A DNA stretch of 9,015 nt, taken from NCBI GenBank assembly GCA_964452155.1, contig CAYVLC010000106.1, positions 1 through 9,015 of the forward strand. Direction: 5' to 3'. Positions within the stretch are counted from its first letter, which is position 1. Each line of letters starts with the position of its first letter. The position numbers and the translations under genes are program-made. The notes beneath the pieces were generated by a model, which did no database searches, had not been told where the DNA came from, and was given only the letters and a program-made list of their open reading frames with translations. Below, one piece after another: positions 1 through 5,797 of this stretch. This DNA is from UBA2632 sp964452155. Lineage in GTDB: Bacteria; Bacteroidota; Bacteroidia; Bacteroidales; Dysgonomonadaceae.

Positions 1-145
1 CGAGCCGTCATACCCAATAATACATACCGCATACCTCACCACTCTGTATTGCAGAATGAATAAAATGAATACTGCGCCTCTTTTTAAATTGCCAAATAAA
101 GCAACAAAGGAAACAAACTTCAATCATAGATTGCTGCCGTAAGCG

Positions 146-2554
146 TTACTTCTTTGAAAAGGGCCAACTCTTTCTTACCAAAAAATATGAAATAACACCT
201 GGAACAACAAAAAATGCCAACACCAACCCTATAGCCACTTTGGAAACACCAGAGAGAGTGGCTCCGTAAGAGTGCATACCGCTCAACAGATAGTTTACCC
301 CCAAGAAAGTCATCAATACTGAAAGGAAAGCAAGTTGCGAAAAGAGATTGAAGGTCCAATCTTGTTTTTTTTGTTTAAACCACTTATAGTGCAAAACAAG
401 CGTATATACAATGGCTGTGATGAGTGCCCAAGTCTCTTTGGGGTCCCAGCTCCAGTAGCGGCCCCACGATTCGTTGGCCCATACAGCTCCGAGGAAAATA
501 CCAATTGTTAGGAATATCAGACCTGCTATCAATGACATTTCGTTAATTAGTGTAAGTCGTTTGATGCGATTGGCCAACAAAGGTCGGTTTCGATTTGTAA
601 TGAATGGGTATAAGATAAGGTTGGCAACCCCTATCATGCAGCTAATTCCCAAAAACCCATACGATGCAATGAGTACTGCCACATGAAAAGTGAGCCAAGG
701 CGATTTGAGCACAGGCACCAATGGAGATATCTGTGGGTCCATCCAGCTCAGTCCCGAAACAAAAAGGGCAATACCTCCAAAGAGTGTAGCCAGAGCTAGG
801 GCTGCCAGTTCTCGTCGGCCCAGTAGGAGACCTCCTAACACCGAAGCCCATGCCAGTGCCACCATCGTTTCGTAAGAGTTGCTCCATGGGGCATAGCCCG
901 AAAGATACCAACGCATTCCCATATTGTAGGTGTGCAGGAGAGAGAAAAATATAATAATAATAACAACCCCTTTTTTGATGTAAGATAGGTAGCTGTTTTG
1001 TTTTCTTGTTTCGTAAAATGACAATAGCAACAACAGTCCACCCGCCAACAGATAGCCTAGCTGAGAAGCTTTTGTGAGATTTAGTTGATTATACTTTACC
1101 TCTGTGCTCATTCTCTTTTCCGACAAATCTAACCCTGTATTATATTTTTGCTGATAAGAGTGGATGTTTGCAAGTGCCACATCGGCTTTTGCCCATTGGT
1201 CTGATTGTAAAGCATCTTGCAGCTCGCCCCGATAGGCATCAAATAGTGTTGACACCTCTGACGAGACCTCCTTCTGAAAAGCAACAAGCTTATCGCCCGG
1301 AGCAAACCATTTGTGGTGAGTGGTATCGTCAGGCAGTGGAAAAATACGATACAACTGAGAGCGAAAGAGTAGATGTAGAATATTTACCTTCTCGTCTAGT
1401 TTTAAAATCTCCTTTTCGGAAAGAGAGCGTTGTGCAGGATTGTTTCTATATATAGTTGCTACCTCTTTTTCCAACAAATAGTATCCGTTTGCATCAAAAG
1501 CATCGTTATAAGAGATATAGGGTTGGTTCCAGGGGTAGGAAGGTGGCAACATTTTATAATCGACCGCTATAAGTGGCTCATTTACCCACTGCTGAGGATG
1601 CGCTACAACAGATAGAAGAAAATGCTCTGCCGAAAACTGCTTGTAGTTATCGTTGCCATATACTTTTCGTAACACCTCTGAGGCTAATGTGTGCAAGGGG
1701 ACAATTCGTCCACTAGTAGATTGTGAGGGGAGTTTGCTCAGCTTTGTGGCATGTGTGGCCAGCGTGCTCTGTGTTGTAGCATGGGCACTTTGCAATGAAA
1801 ATGAAAGAAAACCAATGGCTACAACAGACAATACGCTTCTCTTTAACTGTAGCCCCAGACGACGAAAACGAGAATGCTTGTTAAAAAAAACAGCTACAAG
1901 GCCAATAAAGAGAATGCCATAACCAAAATATGTGATAGTACGCCCAGCTGTATCATGGCTTACGGAAAGTATGGAGCCTCTTTCGTCTTGGTCGTAAGAA
2001 GCCTGAAAGAAACGATACCCTTTCAGGTCGAGTACATTGTTCATAAACACTTTTTGGGTGGTTATATTACCATCGACATATAGTCTGAGCATACTTTCGT
2101 AAGACGAAGGGCTTTGCGAGCCAGGATAACGGAGCAGTGTAAAATCAATAAGCTCTATCTCGAAAGGCATCCTCACAAGCTGTTCACCCACCCTACCCGC
2201 CATTACTACCTGGTTGGTCTTTTCACCTTCTCGCAAGTGCAACATTCCCTCTTTGCTGAAGAAATGGGTAATTGTAGCCCCCAACAAGATTACAACCAAT
2301 GCACCGTGCACAGAGAGATATACCCAATGAGCAGCCTTATACAACCTATATTTGAGGGTGATGCCAATAAAATTGACAATCATAAGAAGATGAATCAGAA
2401 AAAATAGTGGCGAGTAGTAGATGAGTGCTTTAGCAGTGGGGGTGCCATGGTATTTCTCTACCATGGTAGCCAATGCCATGAGCACTGCATAAATAAAAAG
2501 CAGCCACAGGGAAGCTCTCTTTGAAGTGAAAAAGCGGATGAGGGGGTTTCTCAT
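146..2554 (-). CDS. ccsBA: Fused ResB-CcsA cytochrome c synthase (CcsBA, system II)
   Basis: System II cytochrome c biogenesis protein that brings haem to the periplasmic face and attaches it to CXXCH motifs of apocytochromes. The 802-residue product starts at ATG 2554 (MRNPLIRFF). The ResB-like half has membrane segments near residues 15-30, 48-65, 78-97 and 207-224, around a periplasmic domain. A further hydrophobic segment (about 240-256) precedes a long soluble stretch (about 260-495). The CcsA-like half has many membrane helices (about 497-795) and the diagnostic tryptophan-rich WWD haem-handling motif WGRYWSWDPKETWA at 697-710. Candidate haem-ligand histidines by family position are H83, H624 (WLTFHVAV) and H761 (SGMHSYG). 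The length fits fused Bacteroidota CcsBA. No obvious terminator is seen in the 145 bp downstream. It lies about 3.2 kb from the multihaem cytochrome locus on the same strand, its likely kind of client. The family call is secure; the individual ligand residues are inferred. Confidence 0.93.
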   Translation of the reverse strand: MRNPLIRFFTSKRASLWLLFIYAVLMALATMVEKYHGTPTAKALIYYSPLFFLIHLLMIVNFIGITLKYRLYKAAHWVYLSVHGALVVILLGATITHFFSKEGMLHLREGEKTNQVVMAGRVGEQLVRMPFEIELIDFTLLRYPGSQSPSSYESMLRLYVDGNITTQKVFMNNVLDLKGYRFFQASYDQDERGSILSVSHDTAGRTITYFGYGILFIGLVAVFFNKHSRFRRLGLQLKRSVLSVVAIGFLSFSLQSAHATTQSTLATHATKLSKLPSQSTSGRIVPLHTLASEVLRKVYGNDNYKQFSAEHFLLSVVAHPQQWVNEPLIAVDYKMLPPSYPWNQPYISYNDAFDANGYYLLEKEVATIYRNNPAQRSLSEKEILKLDEKVNILHLLFRSQLYRIFPLPDDTTHHKWFAPGDKLVAFQKEVSSEVSTLFDAYRGELQDALQSDQWAKADVALANIHSYQQKYNTGLDLSEKRMSTEVKYNQLNLTKASQLGYLLAGGLLLLLSFYETRKQNSYLSYIKKGVVIIIIFFSLLHTYNMGMRWYLSGYAPWSNSYETMVALAWASVLGGLLLGRRELAALALATLFGGIALFVSGLSWMDPQISPLVPVLKSPWLTFHVAVLIASYGFLGISCMIGVANLILYPFITNRNRPLLANRIKRLTLINEMSLIAGLIFLTIGIFLGAVWANESWGRYWSWDPKETWALITAIVYTLVLHYKWFKQKKQDWTFNLFSQLAFLSVLMTFLGVNYLLSGMHSYGATLSGVSKVAIGLVLAFFVVPGVISYFLVRKSWPFSKK
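2445..2466. repeat. Perfect 8-bp inverted repeat inside the ccsBA 5' coding region
   Basis: CCATGGTA (2445-2452) and TACCATGG (2459-2466) are perfect reverse complements around a 6-nt loop. They fall on ccsBA codons about 30-37, roughly 90 nt after the start codon. In mRNA this would be a stable hairpin early in the message. It may simply reflect codon choice for this part of the first membrane helix and loop. No function can be assigned. Confidence 0.4.
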
Positions 2555-2789
2555 TACAGACTGTTATTTTAGGTAAGTTAATCTATTCAATAGTAAATAG
2601 TATTTGCTTCGAAACCCTTAGCTTTGCCCTTTTCTTATCAAAGTTTCAAGAAAAAAAGTTTGCTTGCAGACACTTAATAATAAAATATGCCACCTTTGTT
2701 CATCATTATCATAATAAGCATCTTAATGACATAATCAAATAGACAATAATCATCATTTTTATAGAGAAAAAGGCATTTTTTTATAAACC

Positions 2790-2820
2790 CAAAGATAGCA
2801 AAATTTGGTATTGCAAGCAA
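2790..2820 (-). promoter_or_regulatory. Candidate Bacteroidota-type promoter for ccsBA
   Basis: On the minus strand TATCTTTG (2797-2790) matches the Bacteroidota -7 consensus TAnnTTTG. A TTG (2820-2818) lies 20 nt upstream of it, the spacing expected for the -33 element. Transcription would begin near 2784, giving ccsBA a leader of about 230 nt. In such AT-rich DNA a -7 match alone is weak; the paired box and correct spacing make this the best promoter candidate in the window. It is an inference from consensus only. Confidence 0.42.
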
Positions 2821-2837
2821 TAAAATAACTGCTTGCA
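2812..2837. promoter_or_regulatory. Inverted TGCTTGCA pair overlapping the ccsBA -33 box (possible operator)
   Basis: TGCAAGCA (2812-2819) and TGCTTGCA (2830-2837) form an exact 8-bp inverted repeat with a 10-bp AT-only-but-one spacer. A third copy, TGCTTGCA, lies at 2661-2668 in direct orientation with the second, and both are followed closely by CACTT. The inverted pair overlaps the candidate -33 element of ccsBA. The geometry suits a dimeric regulator. It does not match CRP or FNR half-sites, and the regulator is unknown. Confidence 0.35.
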
Positions 2838-2884
2838 GAGACACTTTGCTATTTTTAAGCTACCTCCATAATGTCAAACTCTAT

Positions 2885-3063
2885 GGGTTAACCCGTATTA
2901 TTCACGGGGTTTAGCTTTGCGTAGATGCTAGGGTGCCGAGCTGCACCCATATAGGCCACAACCTTAAGGGGGTTTGCTGGAGCAGCAGATGCGTAAAGAT
3001 AAAAGCGAACAATACGCAGAGTTGGGCTATTATAATGAAAATATAATAACAGCACAACTCTAA
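2885..3063 (+). other. GC-richer island with consecutive stem-loops (candidate structured RNA or repeat element)
   Basis: This block contrasts with its AT-rich surroundings. It opens with the palindrome GGGTTAACCC (2885-2894). Stem-loops follow: AACCCGT (2890-2896) pairs with ACGGGGTT (2904-2911) with one bulge; GGGTGC (2931-2936) pairs perfectly with GCACCC (2943-2948); AGAGTTG (3018-3024) pairs with CAACTCT (3055-3061) and encloses TATTATA/TATAATA (3028-3034, 3042-3048) with a 7-nt loop. A weaker pair, CATTG/CAATG (3078-3103), follows. A 24-codon ATG frame (2989-3063, starting MRKDKSEQYAEL) overlaps the last strong hairpin but has no recognisable similarity. It could be a non-coding RNA, a non-autonomous repeat element or the remains of a decayed gene. 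The strand is uncertain; plus is chosen because of the hairpin with a U-tract at 3559-3594. Confidence 0.3.
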
Positions 3064-3220
3064 GTCACTGTTCTGGGCATTGACACCATAATAATGCACA
3101 ATGACAGCTCAAAAAAGAGAGAAGTCATAGGGAGAAAGTTGGTTGACGTTGCCACTATGATTACTAGTAGTGAACGCATTATAAATATGAGTGTTAGCCC
3201 GCGAAATATATGAAGCACTT

Positions 3221-3303
3221 TAAGATTAAAAGCTAATGGAGATAATGCCTTACACCAACAATAATTAAATTTGTATAGTTAAAACAACAGAGAACAAAGA
3301 AAA
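3221..3303 (+). repeat. Dispersed intergenic repeat, copy 1
   Basis: This segment aligns without gaps to 5669-5751. Over 3241-3303 the two share 47 of 63 positions, rising to 41 of 49 over 3255-3303, and they end in an identical GAGAACAAAGAAAA. Similarity continues weakly upstream to 3221 and stops before that. A further shared motif, CATAG[C/T]TTTATTA, occurs at 3399-3411 here and at 5769-5781 near copy 2. This suggests a longer ancestral unit with an extra stretch of about 85 bp in copy 1. The sequence is AT-rich and non-coding. Confidence 0.5.
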
Positions 3304-3468
3304 TGTGAAACTAAAAAAGTAAACCTTTAGAATTAATAGAATAGATATGCCCAAGCATTAAAAACGTTTCAAATATTGATTGAGAGAATAATGAAAAACA
3401 TAGCTTTATTACAGATTTAACACCAGTTTGACTGAATTAAAATTCGAAATGACAATTTTTGAAATGAA

Positions 3469-3490
3469 ATTACCAAACATGTTTAGTAAT
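3469..3490. repeat. 22-bp near-perfect palindrome
   Basis: ATTAC-C-AAACA is mirrored by TGTTT-A-GTAAT with a single mismatched pair (3474 against 3485) and no loop. The centre AAACATGTTT is a perfect 10-bp palindrome. It sits about 115 bp beyond the bactofilin stop codon in a gene-free stretch. Perfect symmetry without a loop suits a dimeric DNA-binding protein better than a terminator. No neighbouring promoter links it to a gene. Confidence 0.35.
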
Positions 3491-3558
3491 CGTTCAATTT
3501 AGGAATTAATCAAATTCGATAATTTTCAAACCCTCATCAGACTAATCTAGTTGAGTGT

Positions 3559-3594
3559 ACTCGCTTTCTTTTGTTGAAAAGTAACCGAGTTTTT
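3559..3594 (+). terminator. Terminator-like hairpin with U-tract, plus strand
   Basis: ACTCG (3559-3563) pairs with CGAGT (3586-3590), enclosing an inner CTTTT/AAAAG stem with a GTTG loop. The plus strand then runs into TTTTT (3590-3594). This is the usual order for an intrinsic terminator on the plus strand. Read on the minus strand, downstream of bactofilin, the hairpin is not followed by a U-run, so it fits bactofilin termination poorly. It would stop transcripts coming from 2885-3550 before they run antisense into bactofilin. Confidence 0.35.
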
Positions 3595-3603
3595 ATGCTT
3601 ATG

Positions 3604-4068
3604 CTATATCTTAATATCTATCTCAGCATCTGATATATTCAATTCAGGTTTCCTCCTATCGAAAATATTGGCTCCGTTGTCTTTACTTGACTCTATTTTG
3701 CCGATTTTTAAATTTCCATTATACCTACTTCCCATTTCAATTTCCAAGGCATCTGTATGAATGTCACCTTCTACTACTCCAGTAGCTTTTAAAATTATCT
3801 CTTTACTTTTAATATTGCCTTTGATATGACCGAAAAGGATAATATAATCGCTATCCATATTACCTTCTACATAGGCCTTTTCGCCTAAAATAATACCCTG
3901 TTTTAATGAAATGTTACCTTTTACATTTCCATCAATACGGATTATGCTATCTCCCGATATATCGCCTTCATAATTAATATCAGTTCCTAATACTGTATTT
4001 ATGGGCAAAGAGTCTAATTTAGAAACACCTGAATTCTTTTTTGGGTATTTTTCTTCTTTACTGTTCAT
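3604..4068 (-). CDS. Bactofilin (polymer-forming cytoskeletal protein)
   Basis: Bactofilins polymerise without nucleotide into filaments through a right-handed beta-helix core, and often position cell-wall enzymes at the inner membrane. The product is 154 residues when started at ATG 4068 (MNSKEEK), which follows a purine-rich AAGAAAAG stretch. A TTG six codons upstream (4086) is possible but less likely. After a short lysine-rich disordered N-terminus come the repeating short strands typical of the family, seen in the order NYEGDISGDSIIRIDGNVKG, GNISLKQGIILG, YVEGNMDSDYIILFGHIKG, GNIKSKEIILK and VVEGDIHTDALEIE, in about residues 30-120. The C-terminal tail is polar and ends EIDIKI. There is no transmembrane segment. 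The start overlaps the end of the upstream M23 gene by 11 bp, so the two are surely co-transcribed and probably translationally coupled. The gene is notably AT-rich compared with ccsBA. Confidence 0.9.
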   Translation of the reverse strand: MNSKEEKYPKKNSGVSKLDSLPINTVLGTDINYEGDISGDSIIRIDGNVKGNISLKQGIILGEKAYVEGNMDSDYIILFGHIKGNIKSKEIILKATGVVEGDIHTDALEIEMGSRYNGNLKIGKIESSKDNGANIFDRRKPELNISDAEIDIKI

Positions 4069-4897
4069 AACTTTTCTTTTCTTCAAAATTAAAATAGTTT
4101 ATTGGATTTATTTTATTATTATTGAAATTAATTTCGTAGTGCAGATGTGGCCCAGTGCTTCTTCCACTATTTCCCAATTGGCCTATATATTGGCCACAGT
4201 TAATAATATCTCCTTTTTTAACGTCAATCTTATTTAAGTGGGCGTAGTAGGTGCGCAGTGTCTCACTATGTTTTACCTCAACACTTCTTCCATATCCACC
4301 GTTGTACCCTGCAAATGTAACAACACCTTTGCCTGTGGCTCTGATTGTATCTCCAATATTCCCTCTAAAATCGACACCCGAGTGAAAACCAATGCCCCTT
4401 CCCGTAAAGGGATTTCGTCTATAGCCATAACCCGAACTGATAGAACCCGGATGTGGCTTACCCAGCGGCAAACCTTGTAAAGTTTCTTCCAAAAAAACTA
4501 GCTGATTATCATAAAAATCACTGATATTATTGATGTTAACAATATCGATGCCTGCATCTAAACCACCTGCATTATTCAATTGTAATTCGCCAAGACCTAA
4601 CTCCTCCAAGAAAAGATTTATTCTATAAGTACCCGAGTCTATAGAAGCAAATGTACTCATCACTTTTTGTAAGTCTATCTTACTTTGCACATATCTAGCT
4701 CTTGCAAGCCTGTCATGATATGACTGACTTGTGTTCTGGTAAATAAGAAATCCCGATACAAGAAAAATTGCCATTACCATAAAAACAAAGGCAGCAATAT
4801 ACCTCTTCCAATACATTAATAAATGAGTGGGTACTTGTATTACATTACTATTTTTATCCTTAGAACTGACAATTAAAACAGAAGTTTTATGCTTCAT
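4058..4897 (-). CDS. Membrane-anchored M23 family zinc endopeptidase
   Basis: A peptidoglycan endopeptidase of the LytM/M23 type, predicted to act in the periplasm. From ATG 4897 (MKHKTSVLIVSS) it has 279 residues. Alternative starts at 4921, 4915 (ATG) and 4948 (TTG) would add up to 17 residues. The chosen start gives a short cytoplasmic N-terminus, one membrane helix (about residues 33-53, rich in AFVFMVMAIFLVSG), a juxtamembrane region with coiled-coil tendency (about 55-150), then the M23 domain (about 150-270). All metal and catalytic residues are present: HSGVD (H172, D176), YYAHL (H220) and HLHYE (H251, H253), so the enzyme should be active. It overlaps the downstream bactofilin by 11 bp. 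M23 peptidase-bactofilin pairs are known shape modules, for example Helicobacter CcmA with Csd peptidases. Here the bactofilin probably localises the peptidase; that link is inferred from context. Confidence 0.9.
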   Translation of the reverse strand: MKHKTSVLIVSSKDKNSNVIQVPTHLLMYWKRYIAAFVFMVMAIFLVSGFLIYQNTSQSYHDRLARARYVQSKIDLQKVMSTFASIDSGTYRINLFLEELGLGELQLNNAGGLDAGIDIVNINNISDFYDNQLVFLEETLQGLPLGKPHPGSISSGYGYRRNPFTGRGIGFHSGVDFRGNIGDTIRATGKGVVTFAGYNGGYGRSVEVKHSETLRTYYAHLNKIDVKKGDIINCGQYIGQLGNSGRSTGPHLHYEINFNNNKINPINYFNFEEKKSYEQ

Positions 4898-4973
4898 ATC
4901 TTTTATAATAAACATTTTCATCAAATGTAATGAAAACTTTTCAAACAAAATGAAACTTTTTATGTTTGTTTAG

Positions 4974-4981
4974 CAAATTTA
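4974..4981 (-). promoter_or_regulatory. Possible -7 box upstream of the M23-bactofilin operon
   Basis: TAAATTTG on the minus strand (4981-4974) matches TAnnTTTG. It would start a transcript near 4968, about 70 nt before the preferred M23 start codon. No TTG/TTTG was found at the expected -33 spacing (around 5001-5005), so this is a partial match in AT-rich DNA. Confidence 0.25.
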
Positions 4982-5006
4982 ATAGTTAAAAGATGTTATA
5001 CGAGCG

Positions 5007-5026
5007 ATTGTTAGCCACCTAACAAT
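5007..5026. repeat. Strong 8-bp hairpin upstream of the M23 gene
   Basis: ATTGTTAG (5007-5014) and CTAACAAT (5019-5026) are perfect complements around a CCAC loop. The next outer pair, G5006 with T5027, is a possible wobble. It lies about 110 bp upstream of the M23 start and just beyond the candidate -7 box. No U-tract follows on either strand, so it is not a typical terminator. It may be an operator or the end of a mobile element. The rest of 5027-5190 is featureless AT-rich sequence. Confidence 0.4.
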
Positions 5027-5190
5027 TCAAAGTGACAATATATTTTATAACCAAATGAAAAAATATATTCTAATCAAGCAAAATAATAATAATAAATTTA
5101 TTCAAAAATATACGCTAAATTATGTTACATAATTTATTTTCAACACCTTAGTACTATAAATAAGAATACAGCTATGTACTATGAATCATT

Positions 5191-5533
5191 CAAAAAAAAA
5201 ACTCTCCACTAGATATTTTACTAACTAACCTAGCCGAGCATTTGCGCAGCACCTCGCAGAACTTCTATTTAAAAGACGACGATTGGCATCATATATTCCG
5301 TAAGAATGTTCTAAGTCAAATAAATGAGCAAAGACCTCCGTATTCTCAATTTTGAAAATAACGGCACACCAAAAGCCTTTATATGCCTATTGGTAGCTAT
5401 GATGTTACTCAAAGAGAGCCAAGACTGGAGCGATGAGCAGTTATTCGTAAGTTGCCATTGCAACTTGCTGGTTCGTAGTGCTATCAACTTATTATTGTTG
5501 CTGTTTATGTTCACTAAACAATTTCATGCCTGA
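5191..5533 (+). pseudogene. Truncated, frameshifted N-terminal fragment of an insertion-sequence transposase
   Basis: Two plus-strand frames make up one N-terminal transposase region. From 5191 one frame reads through LAEHLRSTSQNFYLKDDDWH and HIFRKNVLSQINEQ, then stops at about 5343. The neighbouring frame carries on from about 5324 with LRILNFENNGTPKAFICLLV, AMMLLKESQDWSDEQLF and CHCNLLVRSAINL, ending at 5533. The second part resembles the N-terminal 'transposase domain' (DUF772-like) of IS1182-type DDE transposases, where a GRP/GTP-type segment, a hydrophobic helix and an LSDEQL-type motif are followed by an R-A-L/I segment. A frameshift near 5324-5340 joins them. Nothing resembling the DDE catalytic domain follows, so the element is a dead remnant missing most of its length. 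Terminal inverted repeats could not be identified. Confidence 0.7.
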
Positions 5534-5668
5534 AATTGATCATTAGCGAGCAAATTATTCTCGAAATTACGACCATAAATTATAAAACAAAAAAATGCCT
5601 GACAACAACTCAATTTACATCTTTTTTTTTGAAAAACAGGTTATAGGAAGTTTGGAGACTCAACCTTT

Positions 5669-5751
5669 TGGACTTAGTAGCTTATAGAGACAATGTAAGT
5701 TGCCATCAATATTTCAAATTGTTTAGCTAAAAAAACTGAGAACAAAGAAAA
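5669..5751 (+). repeat. Dispersed intergenic repeat, copy 2
   Basis: Partner of 3221-3303, in the same orientation. It begins about 135 bp beyond the transposase remnant and ends 47 bp beyond the stop codon of the cytochrome locus. The conserved core is 5703-5751, ending GAGAACAAAGAAAA. Between this core and the cytochrome stop lies CATAGTTTTATTA (5769-5781), which also recurs near copy 1. Its position next to transposase debris suggests mobile-element origin, but no ends are evident. Confidence 0.5.
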
Positions 5752-5797
5752 GATAAAATATAAAAAAGCATAGTTTTATTATCTACTTTCTAGGCTT

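Larger units (their letters stand above)
2555..3603. other. Long intergenic region without a convincing gene
   Basis: About 1.05 kb separates ccsBA from the bactofilin gene. The frames here are short, interrupted and without recognisable domains. The part nearest ccsBA (2555-2880) is AT-rich and holds the candidate ccsBA promoter. The middle (2885-3200) is GC-richer and folds into several stem-loops. The remainder (3200-3603) is AT-rich and contains a dispersed repeat copy, a near-palindrome and a plus-strand terminator-like hairpin; each is listed separately. No tRNA or rRNA was recognised. Confidence 0.7.

Noticed and set aside
1..120. Start of a further minus-strand gene at the left edge
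   Set aside because: A frame of 40 codons is open from TTG 120 to the window edge, and ATGs occur near 32, but there is too little sequence to choose a frame or recognise a product.
2619..2626. Plus-strand -7 box TAGCTTTG
   Set aside because: The nearest TTTG is only 12 bp upstream, too close for the -33 element, and no plus-strand gene follows.
2911..3099. Minus-strand 62-residue protein
   Set aside because: It lies opposite the stem-loop island, is rich in hydrophobic and cysteine codons, has no recognisable domain and no promoter. Better explained as a chance frame over structured DNA.
5007..5026. Integron attC site
   Set aside because: The arms fit the core consensus only superficially. 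There is no second core pair, no cassette structure and no integrase.
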